This document shows, piece by piece, positions 34,179-44,343 of a DNA stretch of 64,000 bases. The position numbers were made by a program, and so were the translations under genes. This DNA comes from Dasypus novemcinctus (lineage: Eukaryota > Chordata > Mammalia > Cingulata > Dasypodidae): positions 27,539,548 through 27,603,547 of the forward strand of contig NC_080702.1 of the NCBI RefSeq assembly GCF_030445035.2. The letters are read 5' to 3'. The stretch's first letter is position 1, and each line of letters opens with the position of its first letter. A model generated the notes under the pieces. It ran no database searches, was not told the DNA's origin, and saw nothing but the letters and a program-made list of their open reading frames with translations.

Positions 34179-34356
34179 ATATATATATATAAACTAAAAA
34201 AAATACAACTGTCTGTTTTTAGAAATACGCAAGGCTGTGACTTCCTGATGGGATGGATGGGGCAGGCTGCTGATGTCGGCTTGCCCCTGGCACTGAGGGG
34301 CCTTCCCTGCCCGGCAGGTCTCAGGTCTGGTTTCCCAGCCTCTCCGGGCTGGGGTT

Positions 34357-37300
34357 CTAGGAGCAGGCCACGTAGCTCTGGGCTGTTGGCTCGGGGACAG
34401 GGACGAGACTGTTCTCATAAGGGTTGGCATAGGGGCCGTCGGGCGAGCCCCCCGGTGTCCCCTGGGAGTCCCCCGAGCTGTAATCCGTGGAGATGCCGGA
34501 GTCGGACACGACGAGGTACAGGTACTTCAAGTGGGGCGGGGTGGGGGGCAGCGCGGGCGGCGGGGCGCGCGGGCGCAAGAGCTGGGAGCCGGGGTCCAGG
34601 ATGGTGTACTCGAAGCTGGCGGCCAGGGCGCCCTCCGGCCCGGCCTTCCGAGCCTGAGCAGGCGAGCAGGACGACGCGTCCGAGCTCTCGTCCACGGGCT
34701 CGGCGTCCACGCCGCCACCAGGCCCTGCGAGGTCCCCGCGGGTGGGGCTCTGGGGCAGCAGCCACTCGTCCAGCACCAGGTAAGTGTCCCGGGCGTGCTC
34801 ACCGCCCGCCGGCGCCAGCAGGGGCCCCTCGTCCCGAGCGCCTGGCTCCACCGCCGGCGTCGCCCCCCAGCAGCGCTCGGAAAGGACCTCCAGGGGGGCG
34901 GGCGGGGCCTCCGCGAAGGGGGTGCAGGGGCTCCACCACAGGCAGCCGTCGTTCTGGTAGAGCCACAGCTGCAGAAACAGGGCCAGCTGCTCGCATGCCC
35001 GGCGGTGCGCCCCCCCGGGGGGGGGGGAGCAGGGACGACCCAAGCCTGGCGAGGGGGCCCCCAAGCCACCTACCTGGAAGTTTCCCTTGTGGGTGGTAAA
35101 GAGGCCCTCAAACTCACTCTCGGGGCTCGGGATGCCTGGCCAGATCTTCTGCTTCAGAGCCCTGGTAAAGCCGAAAGAAATGGGAAAAGCGGGCGTGAGT
35201 CTTCAAACACCATTTCCCTGTGGGGCGCCCAGGCACAGAGGCACAGACCCTCCCCTGTGATCAGGATGGAGGTAGAGGGGTGCTCGGGGCTGGGGGAGCC
35301 TGGAGCATCAGCAAGACAGAAGGGCAACGGGAACAGGGTATTGAAGGATGGATAGGAGTTCAACACACACTGATTCACGCTCCCTCCAAACAACTGCCCG
35401 GCTTTTCCCTGGAAGCCCATTAGGTCATTTCCCTCCTTAACTCCTTTTCATAGATTCCCCAGTGCATTCAGAATGGAATCCAAACTCCCCACCCCCCCAT
35501 ATATGCACTCAGGCTCTGTATCCTCTGACCCCTGTCACCTCCCCCCCTTCATCTCCCACCTCCTCCCTTAAGCACTCCCAGCTTCGGGTCTCGGCTCTGA
35601 CGTCGCCTCCTCCACGAAGCCTTCCCTGACCACCCCCGCCACCCCCCCTGGCGCCGTCACATCACTCATCACAACTGAAAATCAAGTATAGCCAGCGGGC
35701 TCCGGGCCTGCGGCCGAGCTCTCCTATTTGACGAGGAGACGCACAAGCTCAGACACGTGCCTGGCTGGCCCCCAATTCCTCCCGAGCACCCCCCGGCCCA
35801 TCACAGGGCGCGCCATTGGCTATTCACCAACCAAGGAAAGCGACCGGGACGGAAAATCAGCGCGACAGGCAGGAAGCAGTCCTGGGCCGTCCAGCCCTGG
35901 AAGGCCGCGTGGAGCCCCTGGGTGCTGCTAGCAGGGAGGGACCCGCGCCCCGGGGGACCCGAATTGGGGGGTGGGGGGCTCACCGTCGGTGGGAGAGCAG
36001 GGCGAGCACGGCCAGCAGCAGCAGGATGAGCACCAGGATGAGCGACAGAGTCAAGATGAGCGGGTCCAGGTCTGGGGAGGGGGGGAGGCGGGCGGAGGTC
36101 AGGCTGCGGGGCGCCGGCCCGCGCCCCTCCAGCCCCCCGCGCGCGCCCGGGGTGGGGGGCCTCACCGCTGGCCGTCAGCAGCGCCGCGGGCTCCGACCAG
36201 GCGCTCCAGGGGCCACCGAAGCTGGGCTCGGCCATGCGCGCGCGCACCGCGAAGGTGTAGCGCGTGCGGCCGCGCAGGTTGCTCAGCACGCACTCGGTGC
36301 GGCCCTCCAGCGTCTCCACCTGGGGGCGCGGGGCGGGGGGGGGGGGCGGGGGGACCTGGAGACCGAGCCAAGGTGGGGGGGGGGCCACGGCGAGCAGGGC
36401 GCAGGGCCAATCAGGGGCCCCAGGTAGGACTCGAGCTAATTGGGGCGGGGGGGGGGGGGTCCCCTGGATTTGGGGGGCCGGCGGCTCGGCGGGCATGAGT
36501 GGCACCTCGTCGGGGCGTCATCGGATATGGGTGGCCATCGGGAATCAGGGCACACAGGGGGGCCTGGCAAGGAGGGGGGGGCGGACCCCCGGGGCCGTCG
36601 GGGATCAGGGCACACAGGGGGGCCTGGCAAGGGGGGGGCGGACCCCCGGGCCGTCGGGGATCAGGGCACACAGGGGGCCTGGCAAGGAGGGGGGGGGCGG
36701 ACCCTCGGGGCCGTCGGGGATCAGGGCACACAGGGGGGCCTGGCAAGGAAGGGGGTGCGGACCCCCGGGGCCGTCGGGGATCAGGGCACACAGGGGGGCC
36801 TGGCAAGGAGGGGGGTGCGGACCCCCGGGGCCGTCGGGGATCAGGGCACACAGGTGGGCCTGGCAAGGAGGGGGGGGGCGGACCCTCGGGGCCGTCGGGG
36901 ATCAGGGCACACAGGTGGGCCTGGCAAGGAGGGGGGATGGACCCCCGGGGCCGTCGGGGATCAGGGCACACAGGTGGGCCTGGCAAGGAGGGGGGGGGCG
37001 GACCCCCGGGGCCGTCGGGGATCAGGGCACACAGGGGGGCCTGGCAAGGAGGGGGGGGGCGGACCCCCGGGGCCGTCGGGGATCAGGGCACACAGGGGGG
37101 CCTGGCAAGGAGGGGGGGGGGCGGACCCCCGGGGCCGTCGGGGATCAGGGCACACAGGGGGGCCTGGCAAGGAGGGGGGGGGCGGACCCCCGGGGCCGTC
37201 GGGGGATCAGGGCACACAGGTGGGCCTGGCAAGGAGGGGGGGGGGCGGACCCCCGGGGCCGTCGGGGATCAGGGCACACAGGGGGGCCTGGCAAGGAGGG

Positions 37301-39359
37301 GGGGGGCGGACCCCCGGGGCCGTCGGGGATCAGGGCACACAGGTGGGCCTGGCAAGGAGGGGGGGGGGCGGACCCCCGGGGCCGTAGGGGATCAGGGCAC
37401 ACAGGTGGGCCTGGCAAGGAGGGGGGGGGCGGACCCTCGGGGCCGTCGGGGATCAGGGCACACAGGGGGGCCTGGCAAGGGGGGGGGGCGGACCCCCGGG
37501 GCCGTCGGGGATCAGGGCACACAGGGGAGCCTGGCAAGGAGGGGGGGGCGGACCCCCGGGGCCGTCGGGGATCAGGGCACACAGGGGGGCCTGGGGACCC
37601 GTGCCCAAGGGCGGGACTCACCCTCCGCGCGCCCCCCCGCGCCGCGGCCCGCCGAGACGTCCACCTCGTAGCGGATGTGACTGGCCAGGGGCGCCCCCGG
37701 CGGCGGCAGCCAGCGCAGCACCACGTGGCCGCCCTCGTCCGCCCCGCGCGCCTGCAGGGCGGCGGGGGGGTCCAGGAGCACTGCGGGGAGGGCACAGCGA
37801 GGCCCCCCGCCGTGAGCCGAGCCCCTGGGGGCGGGGGGCGCTGCCCCGAGCCCCGCCCGGCCCCGCGGCGCGCTTACCCACTTCGTTCACGTGGATGCTG
37901 CGGCGGTAGAGCGGGGCGCCGGAGGGGGCGGCCGTGACGCGCAGCTCCAGGGGCACGAAGCTCGACGTGTCGGCCGTGGGCAGCGAGCACCAGAAGCGCA
38001 CGGCGCCGCGGGCCGTGGGGGCCTGGCGCAGGCCGCACGGCTTCCAGGGCTCGCCCCTGCGCGCCGCGGGCCCCGGAACAATCGGTGTGTGCGTGGACGG
38101 GGGTACGAGGTGCTGTCCGCATGGCCGGGACGGCACAGCATTTGGGATCCCCCCACCGGGGAGCCTCTTAGCCCCGAGGTCCTCCCAGCCCCGGGGTGGG
38201 AGGCGCGTTCCCACGGGGACCTGCCAGCCCGGACCACCAGGGACCCCGAGCGGAGGCGCCGGGCCGCCCCGGGGGGGGCGCACGACCCCCGCCCGCCCCG
38301 TCGGACTCACTCGAGCTGGTAGGTGAAGCTGTAGTTGTCGGCGCCCACCCCGGGGCTCGCGGCTTGCTCCCAGAAGCACACCAAGTCCTCCAGGCGCTCG
38401 GTGAAGCACAGCAGCTCCTGCGACCCGCGCGCCGCCAGCAGGGCCGCTGGGGGGGGGTGGGGGGTGCCGGGGGTGCGGGGAGAGAAGGAGGGGGTCAGGG
38501 GAGAGGCGCGCAGGCGTCGGGCCCCAGCCCCCTCCCTCCCGCCGCCTGTGGGGGGCCGATAAGGGAAAAGCCCCGCCCCCCCCACCCCCAGCGGGGCTCG
38601 GCGGAGTGGGGACCCCCGGAGGCCCCCTGGCCGGCGCAGGCTGCCAGCCTTTCGGCCCCCCCACCCGCGTCGCGGCCTCCCAGCCCGCAGCGGGCCCCCC
38701 GCGCCGCCCGCCCCGCCCAGCCCGCGCCGTGCGTGCGAAGGGGAGGGCCGCCGAGGGGGGAGGCGGGGTGCCCTATCAGCCCCCGCAGGCTCCCGCCGCG
38801 CGATAGCGCCAACCGTGTCCCCGCCGCCCCTCCCTCCCGCCGGCGGAGCCAGGGAGCTCGCGCCCCGCACGCCGCGGTGTTTACAAGCCGCCTGCGGCCC
38901 CGGGGGGGGGGCGCGGCATTGCACCCGGGCTTTACCCTCCCCCGCACTGGAAGGGCCTCTCGGTCCCCTCCCCTCGGGGCTCAGCCTGCCACCCAGCGCT
39001 ACCCCCTACCCCACTGGGGTTTAGCACATTCCAGGGTTCTTCTGCGCACCCCCTCCAACTACTCCCGCAGGACCCATTTTGGGAACTCAGACCCCGAGTC
39101 CCCGGCTGGAAATCCAGACGGCCAGAGTGGACCCCAAGACCCAGTCTGGGCATTGCAAACCCAGCTCGACCCCTACCCCCAGGACTCAAGCCCCAGCCTG
39201 GCCCTCCAGGCCCCCGGGGTGGGGGCCCACAGCTCCATCCTTACCTTTGCTCTCAAACTGGGAGTCCGGGGGCTTGGGAGGGGTGGCCCAGGCGGCCCCC
39301 GCGAGCAGGAGGCAGAGGGCGCCGACTTGCGGCCACAGGGCCACCCCGGGGTGCTCCAT
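34357..39359 (-). CDS. EPOR: EPOR, erythropoietin receptor
   Basis: Type I cytokine receptor on erythroid progenitors, signalling through JAK2-STAT5. Eight coding exons: 39359-39245, 38446-38311, 38056-37878, 37780-37622, 36319-36166, 36071-35984, 35161-35074 and 34968-34357. After a signal peptide ([16 protein letters not shown]...) come two fibronectin-III-like domains, the WSAWS motif in [10 protein letters not shown] (about residues 234-238), one membrane helix ([18 protein letters not shown]), box 1 ([13 protein letters not shown]) and cytoplasmic tyrosines including YLVL, YTIL and [18 protein letters not shown]. About 509 aa. The 37780-37622 exon has one base more than needed to join the next exon in frame; the likely site is the run of seven C at 37632-37638. 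As EPOR is essential for red cells, an assembly error is the simplest reading. Intron 4 carries a 60-bp minisatellite. Confidence 0.96.
36535..37595 (+). repeat. 60-bp minisatellite in EPOR intron 4
   Basis: About 18 near-identical units (GGGATCAGGGCACACAGG, GGCCTGGCAAGGAGGG, CGGACCCCCGGGGCCGTC). Most length changes lie in the G run. Period about 58-61 bp. G-rich on the plus strand, so the EPOR transcript carries the C-rich strand. Long open frames reflect the repeat. Confidence 0.95.
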
Positions 39360-39509
39360 GGCGCGGGCCCTCCGGCCCCCGCCGCGGGGGCCCAGGGTTC
39401 CTGCCCTGCCGTGCCCCTGGCACCGTCCACAGCTGGGGCGCAGCTGCCTCCACCGGACACAGCTGACCAGGCCCCTTCCCTGGCCGCTGCCTCCAAGTGG
39501 CAGCTTCCC

Positions 39510-39575
39510 CGAGGGGGCGGGCCCAGCGCCCCGCAGCCTGGCCCCGAGATAAGCGGGAAGCGGCCCCGCCCAGCC
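39510..39575 (-). promoter_or_regulatory. EPOR: EPOR promoter: GATA site and GC boxes
   Basis: AGATAAG at 39547-39553, GC box GGGGGCGGG near 39513-39521 about 30 bases closer to the gene, and another GC box (CCCCGCCC) at 39564-39571. Known mammalian EPOR promoters use a GATA1 site just upstream of an Sp1 site, without TATA; the layout here agrees. Confidence 0.65.
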
Positions 39576-39659
39576 TGGCCGGGGGTGGGGGTGGGAGGGG
39601 GGCCGGCAGGGGCCCTCCCTGGTCCAGCGCTGCCGGGGCTGGGGGGAGCAGCTCGGGTT

Positions 39660-39990
39660 CCGGCGTCACCCACTTCCTGGCTGTGTTAACCCCGGGCCAG
39701 TGACTGACCTTATCTGAGCCTCTGGCTTCATCATCTGTCAACTCTCGTCTGAGGCAGAACCAACACGCAGAAAAATGTAAGCGACCCATAACACGGCGCC
39801 GATAACATACATCCCTCGTCTGGAAAGGAATAAATGGAATCCAAATAACGACCGGCCCTTGTTGGGTGCCTGGCACAGGGCTAGAGGGTGCTACCAGACT
39901 GCATGCACAGTGTGATGTTGTATTTGCACACTTATCTCGATGCTGGCGTGTGAGATGCCGTTTAAGATTTTTTTGGGAAAACAAATCTTT
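39660..39990. repeat. MIR-like fragment upstream of EPOR
   Basis: TCCTGGCTGTGTTAACCCCG and CTGACCTTATCTGAGCCTCT, CATCATCTGTCAACTCTCG follow the MIR order, degraded at the right. Confidence 0.45.
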
Positions 39991-40975
39991 TTTTATGCTT
40001 TGCATCTCAGGACCCTTGGTATTTTGCTTTGCAAGGAGCGTGCAGTGCTTTCACCATCTCGAAAGTTGCTGTAAGAACAAACCAGAGGTGCTTAATGTAT
40101 GCTGAAGTTTCAATTCGCTTGACTGTGAAAGTGTGGAAGTGGGTCGAGTTGATGGTAAATCCATTAGAGTGAGTAGAACTAACACGGCTGGTTTATAAAT
40201 GGGATGTGGCCTAAAGGGGTAGACTTGGGATGTAAATGTCCGTTGAAAGAAAGCCAGAGAATCATCTGGGGACTGAATAACGTGGTAAAGCCAGAAGTAG
40301 ATGAGGCTTGTGCACGATGGTTCAAACACAAGAATGTTCTCCCATGAACTAGAGCAAATGTACGTCACTCTGACAAGGTGGTAAGAATAGAATGCTGCAT
40401 GGGAAAAAAAATACACTTAATGTAACTTATGAAATATTGCAATATTCTTGCATCACTGTCAAAGAATGGGCTGCGTCAAGGCTAAAGGTTAACAATGGGG
40501 CATATGGGGATTTTTTCCTTTTGGACTAAGGAAAACATACAAAGGTTTGCTGGGGCGAGGACTGCACGGCTCTGTGATGAAAGCGAGAGCCACTGAGCGT
40601 GCACTTTGGATACAATGTCCGAGGCGTGGGAAGGTGTAGCGCAGTGAGCCGTGTGCTGGAAGAGGGACTGTGGTTAACAGAACAAATACATGAACTGGAA
40701 CAAATATAGGATACTAATACATGGTGTCAATAATAAGCGGTGTATGGAAAAAATATACCAAGGGTGATACAATATATCCTATAGAGCACAGTGAGCTCTA
40801 TATCACGGTCTAATGATGTTCTTGCATAATCTGGAACAAAAATGCCACAACAATGAAAGGTGTTGGTGGAGGGGTGATGTTTGGGAATTCTGCACATTAG
40901 TATGTTTTGTAAACTCACCATTTCTCTAATAAAAAAAATACGTTAATGTATTAAACAAAAAAAAAAAAAAACAAG
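39991..40975 (+). repeat. L1-like 3' UTR tail with A-rich end
   Basis: Shares TGGGAATTCTGCACAT..., ...CTCTAATAAA and AGAGCAAATGTACGTCACTC-type motifs with the tail at 63.25-64 kb, and ends in A runs at 40930-40972. Confidence 0.55.
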
Positions 40976-41309
40976 CACCAGAAAAGCGATTTGCTTGGGA
41001 TGCTCTTGCACCCCCCGAGACAGAAGTGCCCGGGAAGGGGCTGGGGCTACCGCGATGCACCTGCCCGCCCCAGGCCAGCCAATCAGAGCCCTCCATTCCC
41101 CGAGGCGCAGCGATTGGCTCCAGCTAGGCACGTGACCCAAGCGCCGTTTCCCCACCCCCACCCCTCCCTCCCGAGACTTTAGCCTGGAGTTTTCAGGGAA
41201 GTTACTGGGGGAGGAACTGGGCAAGCGGAGTAGCCAAGGCATTTTTGCCCCCAGAATTCTTTTTACACTTCCCCCTTCCTTAAGGGCTCTTCCCCTAGGG
41301 TTTACTAGG
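40976..41309. other. Intergenic unique sequence, no gene seen
   Basis: GC-rich with CCAAT-like sites (CCAGCCAATCAGAGC near 41074). No coding signal. Confidence 0.4.
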
Positions 41310-41640
41310 GTTTACTCCCTTACTTGGCTCAAGCCTCTGCCCAAAGGTCACCTCTTTCGTGCAGGCCGCCCTGATTACTCCTTTAAAATAGCAACCCTCC
41401 CACCGGGCATTTCCCATGGCCCTGACACGGCTTAATCTTTTGTGTCCACTGCACTTATCACCTGAAATGTATTTATTAATTCGCCTTCCTGATGAGTCCA
41501 TGAGGGCAGAGATTTTTTTCTTTTTCTCTCCCTCTCTCCCTCCCTTTCTTTCTTTCTTTGGTTCTGTTCATTGCTATATCTGCAACACCTAACACAACAC
41601 GTAGCACATGGCAGGATTTCTTGAGTGAAAGAATAGAGGG
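41310..41640 (+). repeat. L2-like 3' end
   Basis: GCTCAAGCCTCTGCCCAAAG, GATGAGTCCATGAGGGCAGA, GTTCATTGCTATATCTGCAA, with a (CT)n-(CTTT)n insertion at 41520-41560. Confidence 0.65.
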
Positions 41641-41717
41641 GGAAAAAATCAAGACATGTAGACAGATGATGCTGTTAGCTGAACCCAAATAGTACCTGGT
41701 ACTTTTAAAAAACAAAA

Positions 41718-42046
41718 GCCAGGAGTCGGATGTAGCTCAGGTAATTGGGCGCCTGCCTACCACACGGGAGGTCCCAGGTTCGGGTCCCAGTGCCTCCTAA
41801 AAAAAGATGAGCTAGACGCCGCCCCCGCCACAGCGAGCAGATGCCACAAGCCAGCAGACGCTGCGGCCCACAGGGAGCGGATGTGGCTCAGGCTGTTGGG
41901 CACCCGCCTCTCATGTGGGAGGTCCCAGGTTTGGTTCCCTGTGCCTCCTGGAGAAGATGAGCAAATAACGAGCAGACAGATGAGAGAACCATCTAGGGGA
42001 GTGGGGGATAAAGAAAAATAAATAAATCCTTAAATTAAAAAAAAAA
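41718..42046 (+). repeat. Dimeric tRNA-derived SINE variant
   Basis: Two tRNA-like heads, GATGTAGCTCAGGTAATTGG near 41730 and GATGTGGCTCAGGCTGTTGG near 41880, share one (AAATA)n tail. Confidence 0.8.
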
Positions 42047-42049
42047 TCA

Positions 42050-42145
42050 TGGGAAGCCAGTGTAGCTCAGTGGTTGAGTGCCAGCCTCCCACATACGAGG
42101 TCCCGGGTTCAATTTCCCAGCCCCCATACCTTTAAAAAAAAAAAT
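42050..42145 (+). repeat. Short tRNA-only SINE
   Basis: TGTAGCTCAGTGGTTGAGTG head and GGGTTCAATTTCC B-box-like site, then an A-rich tail. Confidence 0.8.
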
Positions 42146-42179
42146 CTTTGAGCTCCTCTTCCTGTAAATGGTGACCGGG

Positions 42180-42435
42180 GGAAGCAAACCAGCTCAGTGC
42201 TTAGTTAGGGGCCTGAGTTCTGGAATCCACTTAGGATTGAGTCCTCATCTGACCACTTACCATGGCCCCTGGGGCAAGTTACCCAGCCCTCCCTCATTTT
42301 CAGCTTCTTCTATAAAATGGGCATAATCAGTGCCCAGTGTCTAGGACTTTGGTTAGGATTAAACGAGCTAGATGGTGCCAAGATCTTCAAACAGTACCTG
42401 GCACATAGCAGACACTCAGAGGTTAGCAAGTATTT
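42180..42435 (+). repeat. MIR SINE
   Basis: Good MIR order: GAGTTCTGGAATCCACTTAG, GGGGCAAGTTACCCAGCC, CTTCTATAAAATGGGCATAA, GGTTAGGATTAAACGAGCTA, TACCTGGCACATAGCAGACA. Confidence 0.8.
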
Positions 42436-42582
42436 GCTTAAGCTAGCTGAAGGAGGAGGCTATTACTTAAAATCGAATGGTCTTAAGATCTTTACATACG
42501 GTAATTTTTTAAAAAATGCCTATAAAGTAGCATGTTGTTGCTGGTAATTGTCATAGAAATCCCTTTTATCAGACTTCACACG

Positions 42583-42668
42583 ATTTTTTTTTTCAGAGGT
42601 ACCGGGGATCGAACCCAGGACCTCGTATATGGGAAGCAGCCGCTCAACCTGAGCTACGTTTACCCCTT
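42583..42668 (-). repeat. Short tRNA-only SINE, reverse orientation
   Basis: GGGATCGAACCCAGGACCTC and CAACCTGAGCTACGTTTACC on the plus strand. Confidence 0.75.
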
Positions 42669-44343
42669 GATACATAATTCTTTATCTCCTCTCCCCCCCA
42701 GGCACCCCTCCCTCGCATGATTGCCCCAGGGACAATGGTTAGATCCCTAAGGACTTTTTCTAGCACATTCGCCAGCCATTCTCCCTCCCCACTTTTAATT
42801 TCTGTTAACGTGCCATCCCAGACTCCTCCACGCCTGCGATTTGAAGCCCGTCTGCCCGCTCAAGGCGTGAGCTGAGGGCTCAGACCTGGCCGATCGGCAT
42901 ATTACAATCCTCGGAGCACAGCGATTGGTTCCGGGGTGGACACAGACCTCAAGGTGACCCGATAGACTCCTGCTCGGGAACTTGAGCTGGAGCTGATAGC
43001 AAGGAGGATTCTCCTTGCATGGGAGGGCTGAGCCTGTGGGCTGCAAACCTGCCTCGGAGTGGGGCCCGATGAATGAAAATATTCATCTGGCTGCTGCAAA
43101 AGTGATCCAAATAACAGCGGCTTTAGTAAGACAGACATTTATTTCTCATTTATGGAAAAACCCAAGTGGCAGCCATCCAATATGGTGCCTCCTAGCGTCT
43201 TCTGTCTGTCGTTCCAGCCAGCGGGAGGCAGAAGGGGGGACAGGGGGGAGACACACCCATTCCCTATAAGGGCAGGACTGGAATTTGCCCACATCCTTTA
43301 CATCTCATTGGCCACGGCTTAGTCACATGACAACACGGCGCTGCCGAGGAGGTGAGAAATGTTTTAACTTTGGGTGGCCAGCTAAAAATCAGGGGTTCTG
43401 TTACCTAGAAGAAAGGAATTGGATTTGGAGGGGGTGAGGTGGGTCCATGCATGGTTTCATTCACCGAGCAGAGGGCCAACAGACCGACTAAATACTGAGA
43501 ACATTGCTTGATTTCCTGGATCCAGCCGTGCCTGAAGCCAACTCATTGGACTTCCAAATGACACGGGCCATTCCATTCCCTTTTTTTTTTTTTTTTGCAC
43601 AAGGGATTTTTGAAACGGAAAGAACCTTGATTCACCGAGGAAGGTGTGACGCCCTTAGCTGATGCCCAGCACATAGTAGGGCTCGTCACTTGCCGCTCTG
43701 TGGAAGGCGGCCCTCTAGCCGACTCTGCCTTCTGTTTTCTTCTTCTCGGCCCGGCTCTGATGGAGTGCTAACCTCTCTCCTTCCTCCATCACGGCCCTGC
43801 GCGTAGCCACATGTGTCCATTCGGGTGGCGTTTGGTTTCTTCGCGCTCCCACACGCGCGACAGAGAAGAGGTAGACGGTGTGTTGGGGACAGGGCCCTCC
43901 CTGGCCTCCCCCAACCCTCGCTCGCGGCTCAGGGGTTTTGTTTTTTTCCTCTGTCCTGAGGAAGCGTCCACGTGGCACCCGATGCAGAAGAGACCAGACA
44001 ACTCCCATTTTGCAATCTTGGTCACTGTTTCGCCCACTTCTTTCAGTTCTGAGGTGCAAGGGTTCTCGGGGGTAGGGGACCCCCCATGCCCTCTCCCCTT
44101 CTATGTTTCTGGGGTGGGGGTCTCCAGCAGCCCCCTCCCCCCCGATGTCTTGGGTACCAGGATCCAGAGAATTAGAAGGATGGGGTCCTACGGGCTAAAG
44201 TTGGGGGGTCGCAAGGTAGAGGGCACAGCGGCATTTACCGGGAGCCTGGGGGCTTTCGGGAGAGGCAGCCCCCACCCCCGCGGTGACGGAAGCCAGCTCC
44301 AAGGAGCTCTGAGGGCTTACGTCCTCGAGGAAAGAGGGACCCC
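42669..44343. other. Region downstream of RGL3, no gene seen
   Basis: Mostly unique sequence. No recognisable exon. It contains the RGL3 3' UTR next to 44344, but I found no clear AATAAA on the minus strand there. Confidence 0.4.

Noticed and set aside
36264-37937. 557-codon plus-strand frame opposite EPOR
   Set aside because: Made by the 60-bp intron repeat and the antisense of EPOR exons 4 and 5.
38196-39689. 497-codon plus-strand frame opposite EPOR exons 1-2
   Set aside because: GC-rich antisense shadow; EPOR minus-strand exons explain the sequence.
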